DNA of 64,000 nt from Rhizobacter sp. (GTDB lineage: Bacteria > Pseudomonadota > Gammaproteobacteria > Burkholderiales > Burkholderiaceae_C). Both the position numbers and the translations under genes were made by a program. Positions 22,607 through 30,843 of this stretch are shown one piece after another. The notes under the pieces were generated by a model. It did no database searches. It had not been told where the DNA came from and saw nothing but the letters and a program-made list of their open reading frames with translations. Location of the stretch: contig JAMLIM010000001.1 in NCBI GenBank assembly GCA_023954175.1, positions 1-64,000 on the forward strand, read 5' to 3'. How positions within the stretch are numbered: position 1 is the stretch's first letter; every line of letters begins with the position of its first letter.

Positions 22607-23740
22607 TCACAGCAGGCCGCGCGCGGAGATCCAGTAGAGCTTGTTGTAAGCCATCTTGAACCAGTGCACCGCCTTCGTCGGCGGCTTCGGGTCGGGCGGG
22701 TTCAGGTAGTCGAACATCGCGTAGGTCGCGCGATCCTTGCCGGCCTCGATGAAGCAGAACACCTTGCCGTCGTAGTCGCGCACCGGCGCGCCGAGCTTGT
22801 AGAGCGCGGCGATGTTCTCTCCCAGCGTGTCGGCCTCGAAGTGCGCCGTCGAGCCGGCCTTGCTGATCGGGATGTTGGTCGTGTCGCCGAGCACGAACAC
22901 GTTGGTGCGGCCTTCCATGTTGAGCTGCTGGCGATTGGTCGGAATCCAGCCGCCGGCGCCGAGCTTGTTCTTCTCGATCACCTCCATGCCGCGGTGCGCC
23001 GGGATCGAGATCAGCAGGTCGTATTGCGTCTCGGTGCCCTCCTCGCCGCGGATCACCTTCGCCGCGCCGTCGACCTCCTTCAGGTTGAACAGCGTCTCGT
23101 ACGTGATGCCGAGGCGGTCGAACTCGGGCGCGGCCCACTTGGCGACGTTCTCGAGCGAGTGCACGCGGCCGATCGGGTAGGTGTAGTGCAGCTTCACCTT
23201 GTCCGCCATGCCGCGATCCTTGAAGTAGTCGTGCAGCATGAAGGTGATCTCGAGCGGTGCCATCGGGCACTTGTGCGGCACGCCGACTGCAATCACGACG
23301 CGCCCGCCCTGGAACTCGCGCAGCGCGTGGAACATCTTGAGCGCCGTCTCCTCGGTGTAGAAGGTGTGCGAGTTCTCGGCCAGGCCGGGGATCAGCTCGG
23401 GCGCCGCGCGCGAGCCGGTTGCGATCGCGAGCACGTCGTAGTCGAAGGTCTTGCCGCTCTTGGTCTTGACGCGGTTGTCGTCGAGCATGAACTCCTCGAC
23501 CGGATCGACGTGCAGCGCGATGCCGGGCTCGAGCAGCGAGGCCTGGTCCTTGTACAGCTCGTCGGGTGTGATCCGGCCGAACGCGAGGTAGAGCAGGCCC
23601 GGCTGGTACATGTGCTTCTCGGATGCGGTCAGCATCGTGATCTTCACCTTGCCGGAACGCAGCTCGGGCGTCAGCCTGCGCGCCAGGTTGTTCGCCAGGA
23701 TCGTGCCACCCATGCCACCGCCAATGATCAGGATCTTCAT
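22607..23740 (-). CDS. sqr: sulfide:quinone oxidoreductase-like flavoprotein
   Basis: FAD-dependent pyridine-nucleotide-disulfide fold protein (377 residues) expected to oxidize sulfide to polysulfide with transfer of electrons to quinone at the membrane. It has the N-terminal dinucleotide motif LIIGGGMGGTILANNLA, ATGSRA in the middle, Cys158 in HKCPMAPLE, VFVLGDTTN near the FAD, and Cys329 in VFCFIEAG. These two cysteines match the redox pair of SQRs; the third cysteine seen in some classes is absent. The C-terminal helices (WFKMAYNKLYWISARGLL) fit membrane attachment. Third gene of dsrE2-tusA-sqr-DUF1641. Confidence 0.82.
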   Translation of the reverse strand: MKILIIGGGMGGTILANNLARRLTPELRSGKVKITMLTASEKHMYQPGLLYLAFGRITPDELYKDQASLLEPGIALHVDPVEEFMLDDNRVKTKSGKTFDYDVLAIATGSRAAPELIPGLAENSHTFYTEETALKMFHALREFQGGRVVIAVGVPHKCPMAPLEITFMLHDYFKDRGMADKVKLHYTYPIGRVHSLENVAKWAAPEFDRLGITYETLFNLKEVDGAAKVIRGEEGTETQYDLLISIPAHRGMEVIEKNKLGAGGWIPTNRQQLNMEGRTNVFVLGDTTNIPISKAGSTAHFEADTLGENIAALYKLGAPVRDYDGKVFCFIEAGKDRATYAMFDYLNPPDPKPPTKAVHWFKMAYNKLYWISARGLL

Positions 23741-23779
23741 TGCTTCTCCTTTTGTCTAAGCAGACACGCCGCTGCTGGG

Positions 23780-24010
23780 CTACTTCGTCTTCTTCACCGT
23801 GATGTGCCAGACACCGGCCTCCTCGCGCGAACCGAGGTATTCGTGCCCGACCTTCTTGACCCATTCGGGAACGTCGTCTGCCGAGCCCTTGTCGGTGGAC
23901 AGCAGTTCGAGTTCATCGCCGATCTCGGCGAGCTTGATCCAGCCGATGAGTTCCATCAGCGGGCCGGGGCAGTAGCTGCCACGTGCATCGATCACCTTCT
24001 TCTCGGCCAT
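23780..24010 (-). CDS. tusA: TusA/SirA-family sulfur carrier
   Basis: A 76-residue sulfurtransferase with the family's two-layer fold and the persulfide-bearing cysteine in DARGSYCPGPLMEL. TusA proteins accept sulfane sulfur from rhodaneses and pass it to DsrE-type proteins and DsrC in sulfur oxidizers. It lies between a DsrE2-like gene and the SQR-like gene, so it probably takes sulfur produced by sulfide oxidation. The ATG at 24010 (MAEKKVIDARG) is well placed. Confidence 0.9.
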   Translation of the reverse strand: MAEKKVIDARGSYCPGPLMELIGWIKLAEIGDELELLSTDKGSADDVPEWVKKVGHEYLGSREEAGVWHITVKKTK

Positions 24011-24030
24011 GTCGGGTACCCGCCGTTGTT

Positions 24031-24423
24031 CTAGAAAGTAAAGACCTGCGTGCCCTTGGCGTCGTGCAGGAACTTGGTGAGGCCGAGCGCCGCGCCGAAG
24101 TAGGACGGCAACATGTCGCTCTCGATTTCCAGCACGTCCATCGCCATCGAGCACGGAAACACCTTGGCGTCGCCGAGTTCGACCGCCTGCTCGATCAGGG
24201 TCCGAAAGCCGGGGATCTTCTTGCCTTCCATCAGCTTGCCGAAGGCGCCTTCGGCCGGCGGCGTCTCGTCGCTGCCCTTGACGAAGAAGGCGAGCGAGTT
24301 CATCGACAGGAACACGCTCACCTCGTTGCCGCTGACGGCGCCGACCGAAGCGAACATCGCCGCCATCTGCAGCCGCTCGCGCGTTCCGGAAACGACGACG
24401 ATGTTGATCTTGCTGGCTTCCAT
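24031..24423 (-). CDS. DsrE2-like sulfurtransferase
   Basis: A 130-residue protein of the DsrE/DsrF superfamily. The N terminus KINIVVVSGTRERLQMAAMF is a strand-loop-helix, SVFLSMNSLAFFVKG the second pair, and the probable active cysteine lies in VFPCSMAMDVLEI near residue 93, where DsrE2 proteins have it. Such proteins relay persulfide sulfur between TusA and the DSR pathway. First gene of the operon with tusA, sqr and DUF1641; an FNR-type box lies 86 bp upstream. Confidence 0.85.
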   Translation of the reverse strand: MEASKINIVVVSGTRERLQMAAMFASVGAVSGNEVSVFLSMNSLAFFVKGSDETPPAEGAFGKLMEGKKIPGFRTLIEQAVELGDAKVFPCSMAMDVLEIESDMLPSYFGAALGLTKFLHDAKGTQVFTF

Positions 24424-24766
24424 GGCGCCCCATTCCTTCACGTCAGACCGCGAGCACTGCGCGTGCGCCCGGATGTGATGTTTGTAGACCGCGCCGCAGG
24501 GCGGACCGTTGATACGAGTCAATGTCTTCCGCCGTTGGCGCGGCCTGTTGGCGACATCGTCCCCCAACCACGCAGCACGGTCAACCGCGTCAGCCCCGAT
24601 ATCCGGTCGATCAAGTCGCGCCCGGATCAGCGCAGCTTATGGAGGCATAGATACTTTTTGCCGGCGAACCCGATGGCCGCCTGTAGCATCGGCCGCGAGC
24701 AGCCCCGGGCGGGCTCATCCTTTGGACCGCGCGCACGAGTCCCGACCTCGGCGCAGGGAGGAAACG
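24424..24766. promoter_or_regulatory. divergent regulatory region between dsrE2-tusA-sqr and aprMBA
   Basis: This 343-bp stretch has no gene. On the minus strand it holds an FNR-type palindrome with a -10 hexamer at correct distance for dsrE2 (listed separately). On the plus strand GGCATAGATACT at about 24643-24654 is a -10-like region for aprM. An imperfect AGCCC-N5-GGGCT lies at 24702-24716 but its spacer is one base longer than in the dsrA/soeA motif and it lacks a -10 element after it. Confidence 0.5.
24509..24522 (-). promoter_or_regulatory. FNR/ANR-type binding site for dsrE2-tusA-sqr
   Basis: Minus strand TTGACTCGTATCAA differs by one base from the FNR consensus TTGAT-N4-ATCAA. A -10-like TACAAA begins 29.5 bases from its centre, so the box sits at about -41.5, the class II activation position. 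This suggests oxygen-dependent control of the sulfide-oxidation operon. Confidence 0.6.
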
Positions 24767-25606
24767 ATGTTTGCCAGCAATCCGTTCGCCGAGATCTCGG
24801 CCTCCATTGCCCCCGCCGTGATGCAGTGGTATGTCGTCGCGATGATCGTGCTCGTCATCGCGGGGACGCTCTTCGACGTCATCCACAAGGGCAGCGCGAA
24901 GTACTTCTTCGAGAACATGCGCAGTTCCAAGGGCAAAGGCGCGCGCCCGGTCGGCGGTGGTGAGTTGATGTCGATCGCGGTGCAGACCGGCGTCGTCGAT
25001 GTCCTCACCTCGGGCGAGTTCTGCAATCAGCGCCGTCGCCTTGCGCACCTGCTGACGATGTACGGCTTCGTGCTCTACCTCGTGACGACGGTCATCATGA
25101 TCTTCGGCTACCCGACGCCGGCGACACCGGCACCGGCGATCGTTGCGGCACTGTGGTGGCTCGGCGCGCTGATGGTGTGCGTCGGCGGCTACTGGTTCTG
25201 GTTCTTCATCCGCGTGGACGTCGCCGCGGAGGGCAAGCCGGCGCTGCGCGTGATGCGCGCCGACCTGTTCGTCATCTCGCTGATGGTGAGCGCAACGCTC
25301 GGCCTGATCTGGGCCGCCCTGCAGGTCAACGGCAGCGCCGGTGCGGGTCTCTTCTTCGTGCTCTACATCATCGCGACGACGGTGCTGTTCGCCGGTGTGC
25401 CGTGGTCGAAGTTCGCGCACATGTTCTTCAAGCCCGCGGCGGCGTTCGAGAAGAGAGTGTCCGAGGCCAACGGCACCGCCGCGAACCTGCCGACGCAGAC
25501 GCGTGATGATCCCGAGCAGCAGCAACGACACTCGATGGAACTGCTGCGCGACGCCCCGATGAACATGGGGCTCGGCATCAAGCGCGAAGCGCCGCGCCAC
25601 TACTGA
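24767..25606 (+). CDS. aprM: AprM, membrane partner of APS reductase
   Basis: A 279-residue inner-membrane protein with five hydrophobic segments (for example QWYVVAMIVLVIAGTLFDVI and MYGFVLYLVTTVIMIFGY). Conserved histidine/arginine stretch FCNQRRRLAHLLTMYGF lies in a quinone-facing position. AprM occurs in sulfur oxidizers that lack the QmoABC complex and is thought to pass electrons from AprBA to quinone. The ATG at 24767 follows GGGAGGA; the longer open frame is a composition artefact. First gene of aprM-aprB-aprA. Confidence 0.9.
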   Translation: MFASNPFAEISASIAPAVMQWYVVAMIVLVIAGTLFDVIHKGSAKYFFENMRSSKGKGARPVGGGELMSIAVQTGVVDVLTSGEFCNQRRRLAHLLTMYGFVLYLVTTVIMIFGYPTPATPAPAIVAALWWLGALMVCVGGYWFWFFIRVDVAAEGKPALRVMRADLFVISLMVSATLGLIWAALQVNGSAGAGLFFVLYIIATTVLFAGVPWSKFAHMFFKPAAAFEKRVSEANGTAANLPTQTRDDPEQQQRHSMELLRDAPMNMGLGIKREAPRHY

Positions 25607-25655
25607 ATTGGCAAGCAGCCCGCAAGTTCTCTTGGGCAAACAAGGAGCCTGAACA

Positions 25656-26135
25656 ATGCCTACCTTCGTCTACATGACGAGGTGCGACGGATGCGGACAC
25701 TGCGTCGACATCTGTCCCTCGGACATCATGCACATCGACAAGACGTATCGGCGCGCCTACAACATCGAGCCCAGCATGTGCTGGGAGTGCTATTCCTGCG
25801 TCAAGGCGTGCCCGCAGCATGCGATCGACGTGCGCGGATACGCCGACTTCGCGCCGCTCGGGCACAGCGTGCGTGTCCACCGCGACGAGGAGAAGGGCAC
25901 GATCGCCTGGAAGATCAAGTTCCGCAACGGCACGGAAAAGAGCTTCCTGTCACCCATCACGACCAAGCCCTGGGGCACGGCGATCCCCAAGCTCGCGGAC
26001 GTTCCGGGGCCGACCCAGGAAATGCGCGACGGACATCTGCTGTACAGCGAGCCGAAGACCATCCGCATGGATGACGGCGGCCTGCATACGCTCGAGTCCG
26101 CCGGCCTCAAGATGAAGCAGGGGGTGTACTACTGA
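25656..26135 (+). CDS. aprB: adenylylsulfate reductase beta subunit
   Basis: Iron-sulfur subunit of dissimilatory APS reductase, here working in the oxidative direction (sulfite + AMP to APS). The 159-residue protein carries two 4Fe-4S motifs, CDGCGHCVDICP at residues 10-21 and CWECYSCVKACP near residue 47, followed by the C-terminal tail that wraps around AprA. The stop overlaps the aprA ATG by one base (TGATG), which supports equal production of both subunits. Confidence 0.97.
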   Translation: MPTFVYMTRCDGCGHCVDICPSDIMHIDKTYRRAYNIEPSMCWECYSCVKACPQHAIDVRGYADFAPLGHSVRVHRDEEKGTIAWKIKFRNGTEKSFLSPITTKPWGTAIPKLADVPGPTQEMRDGHLLYSEPKTIRMDDGGLHTLESAGLKMKQGVYY

Positions 26136-28003
26136 TGGCTTACGAAACGATCGTCGAAGACGGCATCGATATCCTGATCGTCGGTGCGGGCCTGGGCGGC
26201 ACGGGTGCCGCCTGGGAGGCCCGGTTCTGGGGGCAGGACAAGAAGATCGTGATCGCCGAGAAGGCCAACATCGACCGCTCCGGCGCCGTCGCCCAAGGTC
26301 TGTACGCGATCAACTGCTACATGGGCACCCGCTGGGGCGAGAACAAGCCGGAGGACCACGTCCGCTACGCCCGCATCGACTTGATGGGCATGGTGCGCGA
26401 AGACCTGTTGTTCGACATGGCGCGCCACGTGGATTCCACCGTGCACCAGTTCGAGGAGTGGGGCCTGCCGATCATGAAGGACCCGAAGACCGGGCGCTAT
26501 CTGCGCGAAGGTCGTTGGCAGATCATGATCCACGGCGAGTCCTACAAGCCGATCGTCGCCGAGGCGGCCAAGAAGTCGGCCGACAAGGTCTTCAACCGCA
26601 TCTGCGTCACCCATCTGCTGATGGACGAGAGCAAGGAGAACCGGATTGCCGGCGCCGTCGGCTTCAACGTGCGCACCGGCAACTACCACGTCTTCAAGGC
26701 CAAGGCCGTGATCTGCGGCGCAGGCGGCGCGTCCAACATCTTCAAGCCGCGCTCGGTCGGCGAAGGCTCCGGCCGCACCTGGTATGCGCCGTGGTCGTCC
26801 GCGTCCGCCTACGGGCTGATGATCGACGCCGGCGCCAAGATGACGCAGATGGAAAACCGCATCGTGCTGGCGCGCTTCAAGGACGGCTACGGCCCGGTCG
26901 GCGCCTACTTCCTGCACCTGAAGACGTATACGCAAAACGGCCTCGGCGAGGAGTATGAATCGAAGTGGTTCCCCGAGCTGCAGAAGATGGTCGGCAAGGA
27001 ATACCTCGATCCGGAAGCCTCGCACCTGACGCACCGGCCGATCCCGACCTGCCTGCGCAACCATGCGTTGATCAGCGAAGTCAACGCCGGCCGCGGCCCG
27101 ATCCACATGGTGACGATGCGCGCCTTCCAGGACCCGCACCTGGAAGAAGTCGGCTGGGAGAACTTCCTCGGCATGACGGTCGGCCAGGCGGTGCTGTGGG
27201 CCGCCACCGACGTCGACCCGAAGCACGAAAACCCGGAGCTGACGACCTCCGAACCCTACGTCATGGGCTCGCACGCGACGGGATCGGGCGCCTGGTGCTC
27301 CGGCCCCGAGGACGTCTCCCCGCCCGAATATTTCTGGGGCTACAACCGCATGACGTCGATCGAAGGCCTGTTCGGCGCCGGTGATGCGGTCGGCGGCACG
27401 CCGCACGCCTTCTCGTCCGGCTCGTTCACCGAAGGGCGCCTGGCGGCGAAGGCGGCCTGCAAGTACATCGACGACGGCAAGGCCGAAGGCATCGTCGTCT
27501 CCGATGCGCAGATCACGCGCCGCCGGGCCGAGATCTACAAGCCGATGGAGCACTACAAGACCTACCGCAATGCGATCGTCGCCGGCTCGGTCAATCCGCA
27601 CTACATCAACCCAAAGCAGGGCCTGGACCGCCTGCAAAAGCTGATGGACGAGTATTGCGGCGGCGTGACCGTCAACTACATGACGAACGAGAAGCTCTTG
27701 AACATCGGCCTCAAGAAGCTCGCGATCATGGAGGAAGACCTCGAGAAGCTCGCCGCCGAGGACATTCACGAACTGTTGCGCGCGTGGGAACTCAAGCACC
27801 GTCATCGCGCCGCCGAGTGCGTGACGCAGCACACGCTGTTCCGCAAGGAGACCCGCTGGCCCGGCTACTACTACCGCGGTGACGCGATGAAGGTGGACGA
27901 CGAGAACTGGCACGTGCTGACCGTCTCGCGTCGTGACCCGAAGACCGGCGAATACACGATGGAGAAGGCGCCTTGCTATCACCTTGTTGCGGATGACGAA
28001 TAG
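26135..28003 (+). CDS. aprA: adenylylsulfate reductase alpha subunit
   Basis: FAD-containing catalytic subunit (622 residues). The dinucleotide-binding motif is DILIVGAGLGGTGAAWEA near residue 10, followed by FAD-contact residues in RSGAVAQGLYAINCY and in ICGAGGASNIFKP, and substrate-site residues in HLTHRPIPTCLRNHA. C-terminal helical domain includes HRAAECVTQHTLFRKETRWPGYYYR (shown for its arginines). Cytoplasmic; partner of AprB and AprM. With Sat it forms the ATP-conserving sulfite oxidation route. Confidence 0.98.
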   Translation: MAYETIVEDGIDILIVGAGLGGTGAAWEARFWGQDKKIVIAEKANIDRSGAVAQGLYAINCYMGTRWGENKPEDHVRYARIDLMGMVREDLLFDMARHVDSTVHQFEEWGLPIMKDPKTGRYLREGRWQIMIHGESYKPIVAEAAKKSADKVFNRICVTHLLMDESKENRIAGAVGFNVRTGNYHVFKAKAVICGAGGASNIFKPRSVGEGSGRTWYAPWSSASAYGLMIDAGAKMTQMENRIVLARFKDGYGPVGAYFLHLKTYTQNGLGEEYESKWFPELQKMVGKEYLDPEASHLTHRPIPTCLRNHALISEVNAGRGPIHMVTMRAFQDPHLEEVGWENFLGMTVGQAVLWAATDVDPKHENPELTTSEPYVMGSHATGSGAWCSGPEDVSPPEYFWGYNRMTSIEGLFGAGDAVGGTPHAFSSGSFTEGRLAAKAACKYIDDGKAEGIVVSDAQITRRRAEIYKPMEHYKTYRNAIVAGSVNPHYINPKQGLDRLQKLMDEYCGGVTVNYMTNEKLLNIGLKKLAIMEEDLEKLAAEDIHELLRAWELKHRHRAAECVTQHTLFRKETRWPGYYYRGDAMKVDDENWHVLTVSRRDPKTGEYTMEKAPCYHLVADDE

Positions 28004-28060
28004 CCACCTGCCCCGGCAGACGCTCGCACTGCCCGCCCGCCTGCCGCACGCGGAGCCGCC

Positions 28061-28468
28061 ATGTCGTTTGTCGTGAGCCCCGGGAATCCAGCCGCTGCCG
28101 GCCATGCAGAACCGCGTGTGAACATCATCGACAAGACCGACGAGGAGATCCGGGCGATTGCGGACCTGTTGTGGCGCGACCTCGTCAAGCACTCGAACGA
28201 AGGCAAGTACGGCGACTTCGTCAAGAACTTCTCGACGTCCCTGGCGCTGGCCATGAATCAGGTCGTCGCGGGCCACCAGTTCGCAAACAGCGAACTCGCG
28301 AGAAGCCTGTCCGCCGACATCGACCCGCTCGGCATCATCCGCCGCGGCGAGCACGTGACCGTGCTCTACCGACAGCGCAGCACCCGGAAGCCGGGCGAAT
28401 GGCTCGGCCGCCTCGTGCTCGGCTACGAAGGCGGCGTCGTCAAGATCTTCGGTGCCTCCATCTTCTGA
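28061..28468 (+). CDS. conserved small protein downstream of aprA, unknown function
   Basis: I do not recognise this 135-residue protein. It is soluble, with no signal peptide; after a proline-rich start it has a helical stretch (KTDEEIRAIADLLWRDLVKH), a middle segment rich in Asn and Ala (NFSTSLALAMNQVVAG), and a beta-rich end with GEHVTVLYRQRS and LVLGYEGGVVKIFGASIF. It begins 57 bp after aprA on the same strand, so it is probably cotranscribed with aprMBA. The real start could be the GTG at 28118 (VNIIDKTDEE). Confidence 0.6.
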   Translation: MSFVVSPGNPAAAGHAEPRVNIIDKTDEEIRAIADLLWRDLVKHSNEGKYGDFVKNFSTSLALAMNQVVAGHQFANSELARSLSADIDPLGIIRRGEHVTVLYRQRSTRKPGEWLGRLVLGYEGGVVKIFGASIF

Positions 28469-28485
28469 GCGCGTACGGATTCGAC

Positions 28486-28995
28486 ATGGGTGAAACCATC
28501 CGCGACGGCAAGTTCGTCGAGCTGACCTACAAGGTGACCGACGGGAAGTCGAAGCACGTCCTCACCCGGGTCGACTTCCCGTTGGGCTATGTCCACGGCC
28601 ACAATGAAATCCTGGCGCCGAGCGTGCACAAGCAGCTCGAGGGCAAATCCGCCGGCGATGTGATCGAAGTGCCCATCGATGGCAACCAGATCTTCGGCCC
28701 GCGGGACGAATCGCTCGTCTTCACCGATGACATCGAGAACGTCCCGGAGGAGTACCGCAAGCTCGGCGGCTCCATCCTCATGGAAAGCAACACGGGCCAG
28801 ACGCGCAGCTTCATCGTGACGTGGATGGACGACGAGAAGCTGACGGTCGATGGCAACAACCCGCTCTGCGGCAGGGCCGTCGTCTTCACGCTCGAGATAC
28901 TCACCGTGCGCGACGCGACGGCGGAAGAGACACAAGCCGGCGGGGCGATCCTCGCCGATGCGGCGATCGACCCATCCCTCCTGCGCCCGGTTTGA
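28486..28995 (+). CDS. SlyD-like FKBP-type peptidyl-prolyl isomerase
   Basis: A 169-residue protein with the SlyD-type arrangement: an N-terminal FKBP half (DGKFVELTYKVTDGK), an inserted-flap region starting near PLGYVHGHNEILAPSVHKQLEGKSAGD, and a return to FKBP with NPLCGRAVVFTLEILTVRDA (the GxxLxF-type strand). It lacks SlyD's histidine-rich metal-binding tail. It might help fold apr or dsr proteins, an inference from its place 17 bp after the previous gene in the apr transcript. Confidence 0.75.
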   Translation: MGETIRDGKFVELTYKVTDGKSKHVLTRVDFPLGYVHGHNEILAPSVHKQLEGKSAGDVIEVPIDGNQIFGPRDESLVFTDDIENVPEEYRKLGGSILMESNTGQTRSFIVTWMDDEKLTVDGNNPLCGRAVVFTLEILTVRDATAEETQAGGAILADAAIDPSLLRPV

Positions 28996-29077
28996 GCCGG
29001 GGCGCTGAATGACGCCGGTTCATCTCGACCGCAATGCCCTGCCCCCACAATTCCGACTTCACGCAAAGAGGCGACCC

Positions 29078-29236
29078 ATGAGCGAGCACAAACCCGACAC
29101 CAAGGTTCCGGACGGCCAGACGCGCTTCTTCACGACGCGCCCGATGGCGCCGAACGAAAAGGGCTTCGTGGGGTTCGAAACCGTCTGGAAGCCGTTCCAG
29201 AAGGAAGTCGAGTACAAGACGCCAAAGCGGCCGTAG
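29078..29236 (+). CDS. small hypothetical protein (52 aa)
   Basis: A 52-residue soluble protein with good ribosome site AAAGAGG. It is charged at the ends and has an aromatic core (TRFFTTRPMAPNEKGFVGFE, then VWKPFQKEVEYKTPKRP). I do not recognise it. It lies 82 bp after the SlyD-like gene in the same direction and is followed by two short hairpins, so it may be the last gene of the apr transcript. Confidence 0.5.
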   Translation: MSEHKPDTKVPDGQTRFFTTRPMAPNEKGFVGFETVWKPFQKEVEYKTPKRP

Positions 29237-29276
29237 CGCCGCTTGGCGCCATTGCGGGGGCGCCCGTTTCCGGGCG
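29235..29276 (+). terminator. possible double hairpin ending the apr transcript
   Basis: Two adjacent small stems: GCGCC-GCTT-GGCGC (29236-29249) and CGCCCG-TTTC-CGGGCG (29261-29276). There is no U tract after either, so if they terminate transcription they do so weakly or with Rho. Confidence 0.3.
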
Positions 29277-29360
29277 AGGTGTGGACGGACAAGGTGCGTC
29301 CGTTCGTTGAAGCCGCTCTGTCTGGAGCAAAATCCGTCGACCTTTGCTCCGGGTAATTGC

Positions 29361-29507
29361 ATGTTCAAGTCGGCCTGTCTCGCATTCCTCTTTCTGGTGA
29401 CCGGCTGCGCCGGCACCTCGCAACCGCGACAGGCTTCGGGCTGCATCCCCGGCGATCCCAGCGGCCCTGCTGCGTGCCAGGCCGCGACCTATGCCAAGGC
29501 CCGCTGA
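29361..29507 (+). CDS. small lipoprotein (48 aa, putative)
   Basis: A short frame with a convincing lipoprotein signal: FKSACLAFLFLVTGCAG, lipobox LVTGC with Cys 15. The mature part is only about 34 residues with two more cysteines. Function unknown. It has weak initiation signals, and might be a remnant like the RIO kinase fragment next to it. Confidence 0.4.
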   Translation: MFKSACLAFLFLVTGCAGTSQPRQASGCIPGDPSGPAACQAATYAKAR

Positions 29508-29589
29508 AGCGCAACGCCGCGTGTGACGCGATCCGCAGTCCCTGCGGCGCGACCAAAGCTCACCACCGCCCGGAACCGAAGCGCGCAGT

Positions 29590-29740
29590 TCGGCTGCGAA
29601 GCGGCCGAGGAAGCTGCGCAGGTTGCCGCAGCGGACGATGAAGACCGTCGCCCCTTGCCGCTCATCAACTGGCGCTGGACGCTGTTGACAAGGCCTTCGT
29701 CGATCAGGCTCTGCAGGCATCGGGCTGCTTTCTTGCATGC
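29590..29740 (-). pseudogene. decayed RIO-type serine kinase fragment
   Basis: On the minus strand, QSLIDEGLVNSVQRQLMSGK (29713-29654) is the typical N-terminal part of bacterial RIO1-like kinases. The sequence then changes frame at 29651 to ATVFIVRCG, continuing the family pattern (LMSGKEA-VYVVRCG), and after a deletion the sense is lost at about 29607. At least one frameshift and one deletion are therefore present and no kinase motif survives. It fills part of the 295-bp gap before the LysR gene. Confidence 0.55.
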
Positions 29741-29802
29741 CCTCTCCACTGCGGTGGGCGCTGTGCTTCAATTCAGCGGTCTGCACTTTCCGGGGCGCAT
29801 CG

Positions 29803-30747
29803 ATGGCAGATCGCCGTCTTCAAGTTTTTCACGCGGTTGCGAAGCAGCTCTCGTTCACCAAGGCGGCCGAGGCGCTATGCATGAGCCAGCCTGCGGTCAC
29901 GGCGCAGATCCGGCAGTTCGAGGAGCAACTCAACACGCGGCTCTTCGACCGCGGCCACGGGCGCATCACCTTGACCGCGGCCGGTCGGCTCGCGCTCGAA
30001 TACGCCGAGCGCATCCTCGACATCTCGGCCGAACTCGACCATCGGCTGCAGAGCATGAGCGGGCAGATCGCCGGCTCGCTGCTGATCGGCGCCAGCACGA
30101 CGATCGCCGACTACCTGCTGCCGCGCGTGCTCGGCGCGTACAAGGCGCGCTACCCCGCCGTCGTGCCGCAGCTCTTCGTCGCCAACTCCGAATCGGTGCA
30201 GAACCGTGTCGCCGAGCGCAGCCTCGACATCGGTTTCATCGAAGGCGACTCGCACCTGCCGCTGCTCGCGGCGGACGTCTGTTGCGAGGACGAACTGCAG
30301 GTCACCTGCGCACCGTCCCATCCGCTGGCGACACTCGAATCGGTGACGCCCGAGACGCTGACGCACCACGCCAACATCAGTCGCGAGCCGGGCTCGGGCA
30401 CGCGCGAGGTCATCGATCACTATCTGCAGACGGCCGGCGTCGCGCCCGACACGCTGCAGCGCGTGATGGAGCTCGGCAGCCCGGAGGCGTTGAAGGGCCT
30501 GCTTGCGACCGGGCTCGGTTACTCGATCATGTCGCGCGCAACGGTCGTCAACGAGATCCGCCTCGGGCAGCTGGTGCAGGTTCCCCTCGCGCCGCGCCTG
30601 ATTCGCAGCATGTCGGTCGTCTATCCGAAGGAGCGGATCCACTCGCAACTGATGAACAGCTTCCTGAGCTTTGCGAAGGAGCACCTCGGCGCAACGCCGC
30701 TGGCCGAGGTCGACAGTGAGCGGGCGCGGGATCGCGCGCGTGCATGA
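29803..30747 (+). CDS. LysR-family transcriptional regulator
   Basis: A 314-residue LysR regulator. The N-terminal winged HTH is clear (LQVFHAVAKQLSFTKAAEAL, then MSQPAVTAQIRQFEEQL), followed by the two-subdomain effector-binding region with PSHPLATLE near residue 180 and GYSIMSRATVV near 245. The general type (close to CysL/CbbR-like regulators) is consistent with control of sulfur or carbon genes, but the target is not inferable. It lies between the apr and soe-sat loci, convergent with sat. Confidence 0.88.
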   Translation: MADRRLQVFHAVAKQLSFTKAAEALCMSQPAVTAQIRQFEEQLNTRLFDRGHGRITLTAAGRLALEYAERILDISAELDHRLQSMSGQIAGSLLIGASTTIADYLLPRVLGAYKARYPAVVPQLFVANSESVQNRVAERSLDIGFIEGDSHLPLLAADVCCEDELQVTCAPSHPLATLESVTPETLTHHANISREPGSGTREVIDHYLQTAGVAPDTLQRVMELGSPEALKGLLATGLGYSIMSRATVVNEIRLGQLVQVPLAPRLIRSMSVVYPKERIHSQLMNSFLSFAKEHLGATPLAEVDSERARDRARA

Positions 30748-30843
30748 AGCGGGGCGACGATCGCTCGACCGCCCGCGGGCGCAACGAGCCCGCGATGATG
30801 GCCGTCGGCGTCATGAACCCGGGCTGACGGCCGCGGTCGATCC

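Noticed and set aside
24702-24716. AGCCC-N5-GGGCT before aprM as another copy of the dsr/soe palindrome
   Set aside because: The spacer is one base too long, the flanking T and A are missing, and no -10-like element follows at 20 bases.
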